Part shown: positions 1-12,457 of the stretch, piece by piece
How positions within the stretch are numbered: the first letter of the stretch is position 1
Layout of the letters: each line of letters opens with the position of its first letter
Translations under genes and position numbers: made by a program
From: Bryum argenteum
Taxonomy: Eukaryota > Streptophyta > Bryopsida > Bryales > Bryaceae
Assembly (NCBI GenBank): GCA_037043015.1
Contig: CM073328.1
Span: 18,325,495-18,389,494 of the forward strand
Direction: 5' to 3'
DNA: 64,000 nt
The notes under the pieces: model-generated
The model's database searches: none
What the model saw: the letters and a program-made list of their open reading frames with translations, nothing else
What the model was told of the DNA's origin: nothing

Positions 1-193
1 AAGTCAATGTTGCAAGGTGGTAAACCTTTGGAATTGTAAAGATTATGGGTAGAAGTTCTAATACTATACATAATTAGAAGTTGTCATAAAACATATAAAA
101 AAAACATGGGTAGAAGTTCAAAACAATATAGTTTGAAGTTGTGAAACAATATGATTAGTGAAATTAGCGAGTGTAGGAAAAACATACCCAAAA

Positions 194-3143
194 TCAATGA
201 TTGCGTGCTCGACTCGCCGCAAGCGCGGTGTGCCACCTCTCAAAACACCCCTTATGAAAGCACATCCACTTGTCCCCACACATATGGCAATAATAATGTG
301 GCGAGCAAACATTACATACCACACATTTACGCCGCAATTTTGTATATGTAGGGATACAAATAACAGGTTCTCGCGGTGGTGGGGGAAAGTCAGTAGGCTT
401 AGTGGATCTTAGTGGCCATTCCGCTAATAATACCTCACATAGACCTTTTTTGAACTGTAGGTGAGTCATGGGTGGCACAGGTCTACGATGTAGGTTGTAA
501 TTTGCCACACAATCCAAGTAGATTATGTACATGTTTACAACGGTCACATCTAATAGGAAATAGAAAATTCGGTGCCACCACTTGTGTGAACGCACTTGGC
601 AGCTGTAAGAGGCTCTGAGTTGATCCGCTACATCAACGCCCCGCATATGTGTAGTATACTCCAATAGCACGGGTGATGTCTGAATCTGCTCACGTGATGC
701 ACCGTTGCGTCTTGGAACCGTGACCACCCTCTCACATGGGGCCTGAATAGGGTTACTGTGAGTAGAGATGAGCAGAACAAGTTTCTTGTCCTTCCACATG
801 ACACAAGAAACCTTCCTAGACTCATGCATCTTCCAAACAAGAGTGCCCTGAACAGCGTTCTTGAAAGATGCCACATTCTTCAAAGCTGTGGGCAAGCCAA
901 CCCGATTTGCACGCACGGTACCACTTGCATAGACACCTCTAGAAAGCAAATAAGAAAATAATCCTATGCTAGAGAAGAAGTTGTCCATAGTAATCACATG
1001 ACCAACATTCCAACAACCTTCTAGAAGTCTAACCACCACATTGTTAGCCAATCTAGCATCATCTACTACAGGCACCGGTTGAAGAGGAGGCATTGTGTCA
1101 TCCTTCCCACAATAAACCTCAAAATTCCACACATATTTCGAAACCGAGCAAGCTAGGCACCATACCTTCAAGCCCCATTTCTGGGGCTTTTTAGGCATGT
1201 ACTGTCGAATAGGGGAGTAAGTGCCTTTGTATCTAATCATCATCTCATCCACGGTTAGATGCTTACCAAGATACCAACCTACCTTACACCGTTCCCTTAT
1301 GGCGTTTACTAACCACCTAGTTTGACCAAGTTTATCATAACCAACAGACCCTCTAACAATTCCATCGACGTTGGTGATGTGAAGACACCGCCGCAATTCC
1401 TGGAACCTCTGTCTAGTGCAAATGGAAGAGATGATAGGACAACGAAATAAATCATCAGACATCCAATATGTATAATAATTTGGCTGCACTCTAAGCCCCA
1501 TGTAAATAGCCAAAGCCATGAACGCTTGGAGCTCAATAATGGTCAAATTGGTCCAACGTGGACCACCCTTAGTGTTACCAAGTGCATCAATTGGACAATT
1601 AGCATAGCGGTTTGTTTCTTCAACAATTGAAGTCAAAATCTCAGTAGTCCAAAAGAAGTTGAATAATTGCATGAAGGAGGGAAGAGTGCGGTAGTATCTC
1701 CTAGGACCTCTCCTAGGACCGCTAAAAATGTTGGGTTGAGGACTATAAGTGAAATTAGTGTCTCTCCAAGTCTCATCTCGAAACTCCCATTTTAGGCCCG
1801 TTTGATCATGAATGGAACCCCGATTTTCATTTTCCTCATCACTTTCCAATTCACTCTCAATGTTTGGCATTTCCTCACTTTCATTACCTCTTTGTGCATT
1901 ATTAGGAAAAAATTCATTTATGTCACCATTGTCTACCTCAAAGTCATCATTTTCGTCATATGCCATTGTCCCCCACGCTGGACCAGCGTTCAGAGACATA
2001 CCTGGACTGCTGGGTGGAGAAATCGTTGGTTCAATGCCCAAGTTGGGATGGCCTGAGCCCGTGCCTTCCAAATCCCCGATCAGTCTCGAGCCCGTGCCCT
2101 GAAGCCCGAAGCCCGCTCGTACGCCCTCCAAGCCTGCGCGTATGCCCTCCAAGCCCGTGCCTGGCCCTCCTGATGGCGCGCCTTGCCAGCTCCGCCCACG
2201 CGGCTCCACGTCCGTAAGCGCTGCTCCAACGCCTTGCCACCTCCGCCCATTTTGCATCTCCGGCCTCGGATCCAGATATGGATCGGCCTCGCTAGCTTGG
2301 CTCGCGCGATGAGCGGCGTCGCTAGAGGGTCCGACCTTGTGAGCGCTCCCTGATTGGGGGTCCGTCCAATCTTGAATCTCCTCCGTCCATGCGCGTGGCA
2401 CCGTTGACAGGCTGCCGAGTCCCTCCGCATGCACTTCGTGTGTGTGTTCGGAGCCCCTTCTGTATTTGTATTCTGCAGAGGTCCCAGCTCCATTCCGCCG
2501 CTCCTGGATTTCCATCGCTAGTCGATGCTCACCCCCTCGTCGTTTCTGTTGCTTCAAGCCGTAGCTGTGGGCCTGCATCAACATCTCTGGGGGCCAAAGT
2601 AATTCTTCGAGTCCTACCTCCTCATGTGCATCAAGTTCAGATTCTCCAGAGTCCATGGCTCTCTCATCGCTACTGTATTCGACATGCGTTTGTTCTTGAG
2701 AAAGAAGGTAGTGTGGGTTGAATTCTGCTTCCATGCTCTGCAATGGAATGAGTTCCACTCCTGGACCTAGGTCAGGTAGATCTTGATAGTGAACTTGTGG
2801 TTCGATTCCATCTGCAGATGGCGAAGTGAGAGATGGAGATGGCGGAGTCGGTTCACGGATGAGCCGGGAGCTTATTCTCACCGAGATCCCTTTCCACTCC
2901 ATCTGCAGATCAAATCGAACCACAAGTTCACAAAATAGGTAAAGCAGATAGTGATGAGACTTGTTTAAAGATCAAATCGAACCACAAGTTCACAAAATAG
3001 GTAAATCAGATAGTGATGAGACTTGTTTAAAGATTATTCATGAGATTTGTTGAAAGATTCTTAATTCACTTGAGATTTGATTATCATGACATGAAATTCA
3101 CAAGGGTTCCTACCTCTTTCGCTCGTAATCTTCGTTTCCCCAT
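194..3143 (-). CDS. piggyBac-type transposase (DDE_Tnp_1_7), intact
   Basis: A cut-and-paste transposase of the piggyBac superfamily. The best model has a 30-base first exon (3114-3143, MGKRRLRAKE) spliced with GT-AG ends to a long exon (194-2902). The acceptor ends TGATCTGCAG immediately before an in-frame ATG. The product would be 912 residues. The first 400 are acidic and low in complexity. The catalytic core shows the three acidic residues in VDEMMIRYKG (about D562), TMDNFF (about D650) and RGVDVADQL (about D767). The C terminus (about 870-898) is a Cys/His-rich finger (CVVC...CHMCGDKWMCFHKGC) like the piggyBac CRD that binds the element ends. There is no internal stop or frameshift, so the gene could still be active. 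The basic first exon could help nuclear entry. An alternative start is the ATG at 2902. Confidence 0.9.
2908..3031. repeat. 62-bp tandem duplication in transposase intron
   Basis: Two direct copies (2908-2969 and 2970-3031) differ at about one base. They lie in the intron of the piggyBac gene, just upstream of its 3' splice site. Confidence 0.85.
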
Positions 3144-3144
3144 T

Positions 3145-4074
3145 CTATGCCTCTGGAAATGCTGATCTAGCAATTTCAATGAAATCGTTGTCAAATTGTT
3201 TTTGCTCTACCCAGCCTAGCAAGTGTGCAACTTGTCTGTAGAAATGGTGGCGGTAGTTGCTAGGTGCTGGATTTTTTGGCCAAACCCGGCTCTTCTTTCT
3301 AACTGGAAGACTTCGTAGGTAGGCAGGTGATAGCAAGGCCACTAGATCTGCTAATTGCCGATCCTGTAGGTGTTTCTTGTGACCCCAAGCTAGCAATCGA
3401 TTAGCAAGATTGCTACTTGCTTCCTGATACTCTACTCGTGCTCGCTTTGGTCGCACTCCGTCTACTGGTTCTTGATACGGTGTGGTCAGAGCGCTCCCTG
3501 GCAGCACCGTCGACAGCCCTTGCCGATCGATTCTCACTCCTACTGGAGATCGGCTCCCTCCCCGAGTAACCAACCGCTGCCCACCTCCTTCCGCTGTCGC
3601 CGTCGCATCTTCGCCGCCTGGGCTTCCTCGAACGTCGCTGCAGTGGAGGCTCCGACTGCCCGCAAGCTGCTGCGGCGACGCCGCTGTACTCACTGCGGCG
3701 ATGGAAATGAAGTCCTCCGCCCCTTGAAAGCATAGCTTCTCTGTACCCCCTCCGCTTTCTGCAGGTTTGTAATGGTCGGCTGCTCCCCCCTGGCAATTCT
3801 GCAGGACCCCGGTGACCTCTCCTCGAACTGCAACAGCTTCACGTTGACATGGCTGATGTGCCGCACCTGTGTTTGCCGAACTCCACGATCTTGATCTGAT
3901 TTGCCTCTCCCCTGCAGAATTGCAGAACCTTTCTCCAGATGATCGCTGGAACTCCTTACTGTCACAGTGAAGCTGTAGATGTGCTTGATCTGATCCCTCA
4001 CTGTTTTGGCATGGTTGTAACAATTGACATGAGCGAGAGTGGAAATCTACTGGCAAATCTGGGCTAATACTCAC
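3145..4074 (-). CDS. unrecognised open frame upstream of piggyBac transposase
   Basis: About 309 codons stay open, ending in TAG one base before the ATG of the piggyBac first exon (TAGAATG). I do not recognise the product. The first two thirds are Ser/Gly/Gln-rich. The last 90 residues look like a folded domain (NLANRLLAWGHKKHLQDRQL, then HHFYRQVAHLLGWVEQKQFD). The frame contains no methionine codon, so it must be an exon joined to an upstream start; one candidate is the ATG at 4100 followed by a GTGAGT donor. It lies inside the transposon, so it may be a second element protein or a long 5' leader. The low-complexity part could be chance. Confidence 0.35.
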   Translation of the reverse strand: MSISPDLPVDFHSRSCQLLQPCQNSEGSDQAHLQLHCDSKEFQRSSGERFCNSAGERQIRSRSWSSANTGAAHQPCQREAVAVRGEVTGVLQNCQGGAADHYKPAESGGGTEKLCFQGAEDFISIAAVSTAASPQQLAGSRSLHCSDVRGSPGGEDATATAEGGGQRLVTRGGSRSPVGVRIDRQGLSTVLPGSALTTPYQEPVDGVRPKRARVEYQEASSNLANRLLAWGHKKHLQDRQLADLVALLSPAYLRSLPVRKKSRVWPKNPAPSNYRHHFYRQVAHLLGWVEQKQFDNDFIEIARSAFPEA

Positions 4075-5334
4075 TTCTTGGTTGGATTCAACTTTGACAT
4101 GAGTATGTGCACTACCCCCTCAAAATTCTCATGAAACTGAAAATTGTGAAGATTTGATGAATTCTCCATGTTTGCAGGTAGACTCTAAATTGCATGAATG
4201 TTCAAATTCAAACTTTGTGGTTGCCACTGCCATTCCCAAGGAACCGTTTATTTTCACAATTTATCACTAAACCAACGGATTATGTCAGTAATTAGGAGGT
4301 TGTTGGGCTGCCACTGTCACTTTCTATTCTAACAATCATGGAGTAGTGAGAAACCCGGCCTAAACACCTTGCCCAAGCAGAATTTCCCTTGCTAACCCTC
4401 CTATCTGCCCGCTCTGCGCCCCCTTCTCTCGTTGGCTCACAACCCAGCCCGTTGTGCCCGTTTTGGATTTCAAAACTAAAATTTACTCCATAGATCGGAA
4501 AAAAACGAATCTACCCTTGCAATTTTTACCACACCTACATTTCCGGAATACCTACCATCACAAAAAAAATCGACTCCAAATATTGATTTTTACCCACTTT
4601 GCGAACATGCCCAAAAGTCGAAAAAGCCAGTTCGGCTTTCTTGGATTTTTAGGGGTTAAACACCCTTCAACCAAATAAAATAGTTGTAGATTTAGTTGTA
4701 GATTTTTTTATTTGAAGTGACTTTGTTGATAGAATTTCCACTCTAAAGTGCAAATGATGAAATTTTGTAGTATGTTTTGAGGAGTAAGACCAATCCACCT
4801 ATTCCCAAGAATTTAAGGGGTTTTCATTGTTCCTTATTAGAATCAGATATGAACTTTTTTCTTACATCAACAAATACAATAGAAAAATATCCCAAGTGGA
4901 ATCATATTTTCTAGATATTTCCACAATAGGGATCATGTAGATGCCTATTATGGAGCATATTTGGGGCATGAAACCAAGCACTTTCCTCTCTATTCCTCAT
5001 CACATGTTGAGTGTTGACCTACTTATGGACAAGAACCATCCAAGCAAATATAGCCACCTAACTTTTGTCTAGCAACTAACATAGCATGAGCTCCACTTTA
5101 TGTAGAAGTGTGTTTGGTTTCACCGACATTGGTAAGGTTTGAAATAGGAGAAGGCTCCGTTTTAAGCGGGCTGACTATAATATGCTATAATCTGACAATC
5201 TATGAGGCTTCATGACTTAGTTCTTGGTCTACATAACGTATATGATAAGGTTACATTTGGAAACCCAATAATAAAATATTGTGATAATTAGCTGACCTCC
5301 ATTCACGCTTGTTATTATGATTTGCACATCTTTT

Positions 5335-5890
5335 ATTTAAGGCAAGTAGTTTGTTTTGTTTTGTTTTATTTTGCAAGTAACATAATGATCTTAGAAACTT
5401 CTAGTCAGATCGGGTCTCATGAGGTTGAAGCGGGTTTATTTCTAGGGTTGTGAAAACAATCTCATCAAAAAACGAATCACCAGTTTCCGAGATGTTAAAA
5501 TTTCAAGTAATTATGGCCCCCAAATCACCAAAATTCACAAAAGGACCTTATTACAAACAATATAAATGTGGCAACAACATGGGCCATACTAGTTTATGAT
5601 ATAAGGCAGGCAATTTGTTTTGTTTTGGAAATGACATTATGATCTCAAACACGGTCGGTTGGTTTAGGACGCATGAGTTGTCGTTGAGAGCGAGTTATTT
5701 TTTAATCTTGTAGAAAACAAAAGGATCGCAAAACGGGACAACAATCCTCAAGATATTGAATTTTCAAGTAATTTTGGTCTCCAAATCACGAGAAATTACA
5801 AAAATGACCTAATTATAGATCTAGTAGAAAACAAGAGGGTCATGGTCAAAGTACTTAAGTGAGCATGGCAACGCCATGGGCCATACAAGT
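5335..5890. repeat. diverged tandem duplication of about 260 bp
   Basis: The stretch from about 5335 to 5590 is repeated in diverged form from about 5600 to 5890. Both copies begin with a GTTTTGTTTTG run and end near GCCATGGGCCATAC or ACATGGGCCATAC, with AATTTTCAAGTAATT-like and CCAAATCAC blocks in the same order. Confidence 0.6.
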
Positions 5891-7496
5891 ATGAAGATAT
5901 TTAGAATATCAAGGGTTGTTTAGCAAAGGGCGAAGAATGAGTGGCAATAAGTGATATATTGAGGTCGACACCTCTATTTTTAATTCCTATGTAAAATCAT
6001 GATTTTAGGACTATCATTTTCTTGATTCAAAACACCTTTGTTTATATATGTGTTCTTTGGCAAAACTTAGCGAGTGACGTTTAGGGGTGAAAAGGTGGGC
6101 ACTTCCTTAAGTGTTCTCAAAAGTTAATGTACTCTTGTTCGAAGTGCTTCAAGTACTATTTTGATCCATTCAACTTCAAAATTTTGAATATGGTTCCTAA
6201 GTTAGACACTTACTGTTTTAAAATTTATCATAAATTAACTTCTAAGGTTCAATAAGATCCTTATTGAATTTTGTGGCTATTAGGCAACCTACTTAAAGCA
6301 CAAATATTCTTCGTCAAATTCCCTTATGTAGCCAATAAAATATACGCTCTTGTAAAATTTTCAAAGCCAAATTTACTTTATTTACTTAGATATTCAATAA
6401 ATTCTTTTGGGTAGTCTAGATGAGAGTCAATAGAAAGGCATCCGAAAATAAGGGCAGTTCCAAGGGTTGTCAATTTTTTTGTGAGGAGCTCAAGACGTGG
6501 CTTGATATCCACATAACGCCATAAACTGCGTGAGCTGAAGGAGAGATATTTCACTTTTCAATGTATTCATAGTCTATAGTTTAGAGTGAAAAGTTATAGG
6601 TACACATATGAGTGAGTTCTAGTTTTAAAGCTCTATATTAATTCAAGATAATTTATAATCTCGATTGGCCAAAAATCGTGTATATTTTGCATATCTTCTA
6701 AGTTTGATTCATGTTGCCACTTACTAAACACCTGGCACTAGTAGGAATTGTGTCCACAATACTTTATAGACACAATTTGTCAACCATACCAACTTGTAAT
6801 AAACATATTGTAAGACAAGTGGACCAAAACTCTACTTATGAGACTTCATAGATTGCAAGATCATATTGTATCAGTGCAAAAAACACGGATGCTACAAAGT
6901 TCCAAAATTTTCACTTTGAAGTGAGAATACTACCAACAAACCATTTGCAACCAAAAAACAACAACCAGATAGAAGTTGTCCATTATCATATGAAAATCAT
7001 TCCCCTACCAAAATAATTGATCAATATAATATCATGGTTCAAATAGTAGCCTTGCACTAGCGAAAACTGCCAAAAATTTTACAAAGGATAAATGGTCCAG
7101 ATCTAGACCCTTTGCACTCAAATCCATCCCTTATCTTCAATACATCTTTGATTGGGTCAAGGTTTCTACGACTAAAACTAGATTATGATTGGAATCTCAC
7201 TCCAAAAAATAAAATTATAATATAACTATGGAAGAAAGAAATATAGCCCCTTAAAATTCATCAAAAATGGGCTTGGATTATTGAAACATGACACATGTTT
7301 CAACAAGCAAGAAACTAATGAAACCACCAAAAGCATTCATGCTCTAACTTCATGACATCTTGAATCAGGATAAGGCTTTCACCACAACAAAGTATAATTC
7401 ATTTGAAATCCAATCTCACAAATTTTGTCAAGAAAAGAGTTTGGATGAAGAAGATATGGCTCTTCAAAGTTATGTGCTGTTATCCAAATTCAATAT

Positions 7497-7620
7497 GTGG
7501 CGGATTTCAAAGTTTAAGACATTTATATGAAGTTGGAAAAAAGCATACAACCAAGCAATGTGGTGCATTTCAGAGTTAGAGATATCTGTATAAGTTGGCA
7601 AAAAACATACAACCAAGCAA
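7497..7620. repeat. 62-bp tandem duplication
   Basis: Two adjacent copies, both ending in CATACAACCAAGCAATGTG, with roughly ten differences between them. Confidence 0.7.
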
Positions 7621-7691
7621 TGTGACGAACCGTTAGTAATTACTTGAAACTCTGTTTGACAAGAGATCATATTCTTAATGGTCTTTTCAAT

Positions 7692-8103
<412 letters not shown>

Positions 8104-8659
8104 TCCCGCACATTACAATTTTAGTGTTGATATTGTTTTGACAAAGATTACAACATTGCTTCTTCTTATCGTCCAGCTTTTTTTGTTCAAAATTTTCTCT
8201 CAATCATATGAAATTTTGACATATTTGAAAAGCTTGTCATTATCACGTGGATAGCTGAAAATAAGAAATTTGATAGAGTTCCTAGAGACTAATTTATTTT
8301 GCTAGTCAGATTGTTTGTAACATACTTTCTTGTTTGTAACATACTTTCTACTACCAACATTTTGCAGTGACTAAAAATAGTTCCAAATCTTTTGAACTTG
8401 CATGCAAATTTCTCACCTCGACCAACGGCCACTTTGTAATTTGGGCACTACTGAAAAACTTTTGTCTCGAAAATGGTATGACTCAGCCATGTAAGATTTT
8501 GCACCCTACCCCTAATAGTATTTCGGCACAAGATCTTACTTTTGAGAGTACATAATTCTTAATAATAATAATAGATAACGACTCAAAACATATGATATGT
8601 ATTTTCTCGTTGTTTTGGACTTATCAAATCCAAACATAAAACAAAGTTTCAGGGGTTAA

Positions 8660-9596
8660 CCCCTAAAAATTCAAGCGTTTCCTTGACCTCCAGAACCAAA
8701 AGCCAAAAACCAAAAACTGCCATTTTTCACCTTCGAAATGGGGAAATGGAGATACATTTTTATCTGGTTTTAGACTTCGAACCTTAAGATCTTGTACCTA
8801 ACCTGTATGAAAAGGACTGGTAAAAATTTCAACCGTTGGATGTTTGTCATTTGTGAGATCATAACGATCAAAGTTTGTCCAACACTCTTTTTTGCTGCTG
8901 CCTAAGAGCCATTGTCTAAATGGTGCCGAGGGCAACTTGATGATTGTTACCTCAACTGATTTTCTCTCATTTCTTTCCATGTAGGTAATCAAGTTGGGTA
9001 CGCTCATGCAAAATTTTAGAGACTCATTTCACGTTTTTGACGTTCATGTGCATTATTTTATGAAAGAAGGTCTAAAAACAACAATATAGTAAAACAAGCA
9101 CCATATATGATATATTTAGTTTGAGATTAAATTGGAATGTGAGTAGGTGCCTTTGAGTATGTGAGTTTCAAAAAAAAAAAAATCTTGGAAAAAATCCAAA
9201 ATCTCAAATTTTGGCAATTTTGAAAGAAAAAATTGTAAAATTACTAGAAATTGTGAAGATTGTTTTTGGAAGTTTTGGAGGGTGCTTTTGTAAAATTGGT
9301 AAACTTTTTGACTTCAGAGACTTTGAAATTTGAATAGTAATTTGGTAATGAACATATTTCCAAAAATGATTACTTCAAAGAAGCTAAATTTGAACTGCCC
9401 ATTTTGGACTTGAAACCTAAAATTTCTAGGTGAAGGTTTTAAAATTAAAAATTTGGCTTTGCAAATTTTACCACATACACATTACAGTATGGGGAGCACC
9501 CAGTAAAAATCTTAAGCAAAACTATCAATTTAACTGCTTAAAATGAGCTGCCCGAAATATCAAAAAAATCAAATTGATTTTTATGGATTCTTGGGG
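8660..9596. mobile_element. non-autonomous piggyBac-like element
   Basis: It begins with TTAA (8656-8659) then CCCCTAAAAATTCAAG, nearly the same as the end of the piggyBac element at 4655. It ends with ATTCTTGGGG followed by TTAT (a changed TTAA). The inner right end (about 9405-9596) resembles 4455-4655. There is no coding capacity. It is probably a deletion derivative mobilised by the same transposase. Confidence 0.55.
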
Positions 9597-9599
9597 TTA

Positions 9600-9601
<2 letters not shown>

Positions 9602-9674
<73 letters not shown>
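9602..9674. repeat. (TA)n microsatellite
   Basis: About 70 bp of uninterrupted TA directly beside the end of the element above. Confidence 0.97.
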
Positions 9675-9677
<3 letters not shown>

Positions 9678-11058
9678 CTTGAATGCAAATAAAGTTTTCT
9701 AGATTGCATCATGAATTGCAAATACCAATCACAAATCTTTAAATTTCCGATAAAAGTTTGAAATTTTGAAATTATACTATTTTTGGTTGTAATGACCTTT
9801 CAAAATTGAGTCTTGACCATAAAATGGTTGATTGCTTTAGAAGCAAGGCATTCATTATGGACCTTAAGGTTTAAGAGCCGATTCCCTTAGGCAACAGTTA
9901 AAGCTTAGGATTTTGCTATATACATAATTTGCTACCAATTCAATTACATCATCATGCAAATTATCCCCTAATGTGTTCATGCAATGTCTAGTTGTGAATA
10001 TAATTATTAAAAAAGAGTTACACATGAAAATGAATGCAAACTGTTCAAATAGCATATTATTTCTAATAGACTTATTGGAGGTCATGTGGATCAAATTCAA
10101 AGTCATAATTGCAAAGTCTTTACGTATTATTACCAAACAAGAATACTAAACAAGGATTTTACGACTTGATCATTTGTCACTTTGATGTGAATTTGCTATC
10201 TAGAAACAAATTGCGATATATCTCCAACCAAGAAGTTGTTCACCTTCATACTGATGATACTTCTATACTAAAAAATCCTATGGTTAAAATATTATCCACG
10301 TTGCAACGGTAGAATTGCCCTAAAAGTTACCAAAATAAAGAGTTCTAAAATAGACCTCGTGGACTAAAATGAATTCCATATCTTTGTTGCATCTTGGATT
10401 TGGCAAATATTCTTACCACAATAACTAGACTCAAATTGGAGTTGAGCCCAATATAATGAAATTCAATTCCAAGTGTAGATGAAGGAGATACAACTTCCTA
10501 AGAACATTGATCTTTTACAATTTTCTCGATATAGAAACATTATTGCATATAAAACATCAATATTATTTTAATAAGAAACCTTCCAACTAGGCAACTACAA
10601 AGTTGTTAGATCATCTTATGAACATACTTAAGTAAAAAAAATTCATAAAAATCTTATTTGATTCCACATAATTGGTTTGCAGTGGTAAGACATTCCCTAT
10701 ATCTGAAAAAAATTTAAACCGATAGATGCTTTCACTAAAATGCATTCCACAATTTTTTATTTTATTGGATAGATTTTCAATATTTTTTTACACATGTGAG
10801 AATTGCTTTGGGATCCAACCCAAATTTTTCGTCAAAAACAAAGTTCGGATAAAGAAGTTATAGCTCTTAAAGTTTCACCTTGTCACTTGAAAATGTCAAT
10901 TTGGACATCAAGGATGTGTAGGGGTTAACTTCAAGATCTTATGGGTGGCTCTTTGAAAACTTACATTTTCTTACCAAAGTTTCAAATCTGTACAACAAGG
11001 GTTCTAGACGCTTTTGAGTGACTTAGAAAAGGTTGAGATGTTAATGGTTGAGAATTTG
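9675..11058. other. AT-rich intergenic stretch
   Basis: No gene seen. A GTAGGGG-TTAA motif near 10918-10928 looks like one more piggyBac-type element end, but I could not find its partner. Confidence 0.5.
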
Positions 11059-12457
11059 CTAGTTTTCTTCTAATAAATCAATGCGAATGGTATCCTCTTT
11101 ATTGGGTTGGAGAATGAGTGCTTCTAAAACCAATATCTTCCATTGTCCTTGACCCGGCCATACATAGTAAAACTGAGAACTTAGCCTCTCTGCAACCATA
11201 TAAGGGATATAACGTTATAATCACTAATTAGTAATTTAGATATGATTTATGTAGGTATTCTTACACCAAATAGTAAATTTAGGTTGCCTTATACCACTAA
11301 GTTGACAATTGAGAGTATCAATAAAGTTACTCTTGTTGCAACATGTTTCATAACTCAATGATGAGATGAATAAAATATCCAATGTTAAAGCCTTTTGCAC
11401 TTGCTTCAACATGCATTGATGTATGTCAAGTGGTGTGTCATGGTGTAATTCATGAACTTTTTCATGTAAGGCAACCCAAACTGACTATTAAGTGTGGTTT
11501 TCTTAAAAGTACAAATTATTCATTTTAGCCAAAAAATGCATAAATGACACAAAACACACTAAGTTGAATCATTTATCCAAATTTAATTGAAAATTAATTG
11601 TGTACATAAAAAGATAATCGATTAAGTAGTTCGATCATTAGATTATTTGTTATAGTGAATTGAAATAGTTTGATAGATATATTTTTACCTTCATATCGAA
11701 CTACTCGAACATGTAGTTTAGCAAAACCATGGCTTCCATGTATAGGGAAATTGCAGAATGCGGAATGGCCTGCATGAGCACTTACCATTGTAGCCTCATA
11801 CCATGGTCCTTGACTTATTTGCTCGCCTATCAACGTTGTTAATCGCTTGTCTTTACGTGCTTTTGCAATGGCTTTTCTGTCAATCTTGTACAATATGAAA
11901 TATTTTTAATTTCTCTTTTATTGTATATTTTTCAACTAGTATAAACTCTATAATCTATGTATTATATTGATTCATAATCCAATGATGTATTCACTAACAT
12001 AGTGTAAGGTAAGAAGTTTGATTGCAACTTAATGATTACTTCAAGCTTAAAGTAGAAAATAGGGTTATTTTTTATCTTCTCGATTTTGCTAGAATATCGA
12101 GCCTCAACTCAACCTTTTAATTCACCTATCCTTTCTTACTGGCTGACATCTTGACATTTTGATGACCTAATCATATAAATGATTCCAAGGATTTGGATGT
12201 TCAAGCTACAATAGAATGTGACAAGAGTAGTTGTCATATAAATATATAGCATTATGCTTTTATTATTCACATTACTACAATAAAATTCTTATATGTAGGC
12301 ATACGTGCTACATTGCTTGAAGATGAGGTAATCGTCATAGAGTCTCGTGCCACTAACACCCATTAGTCCAAATACAACTAGTGACATTGCCTTTCTACAC
12401 CAACTTGATGCCATGCTTCTTAGAGCCAATCTCCAAACTAATGTTCTAATATTGTAT
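11059..12457 (-). CDS. COA1-like mitochondrial assembly protein, 5' exons missing
   Basis: Three exons can be joined with correct phase: 12305-12457, 11689-11876 and 11059-11189 (stop TAG). The first has a short hydrophobic segment (MSLVVFGLMGVSG) followed by LYDDYLIFKQCS. The second begins KAIAKARKDKRL and continues LIGEQISQGPWYEATM and FCNFPIHGSHGFAKLHVRVV. The last has QWKILVLEALILQP and ends DLLEEN. This order (one membrane segment, GEPI..GPWY-type block, FPV.G..G-type block, WEILV.EAL block) is what I recall of the plant COA1/DUF1783-like family, taken to be inner-membrane proteins linked to cytochrome c oxidase assembly. The acceptor at 12458 implies at least one upstream exon, with any targeting peptide, which I could not find. 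No breaks are seen. Confidence 0.6.

Larger units (their letters stand above)
1..4655 (-). mobile_element. piggyBac transposon, left end outside window
   Basis: This element carries the piggyBac-type transposase described below. Its 5' end (right side) is placed at 4655 because the sequence there reads, on the minus strand, TTAA followed by CCCCTAAAAATCCAAG, the expected layout of a piggyBac end beside its TTAA target. The last 200 bases (4455-4655) also resemble the last 200 bases of the non-autonomous element ending at 9596. No matching end is visible left of the gene, so the other terminus is probably outside the window. The boundary at 4655 is an inference from the end motif. Confidence 0.6.
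4660..7691. other. AT-rich intergenic stretch, no gene seen
   Basis: No open frame or exon could be supported on either strand. It holds two diverged tandem duplications, listed separately, and nothing else I recognise. Confidence 0.6.
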
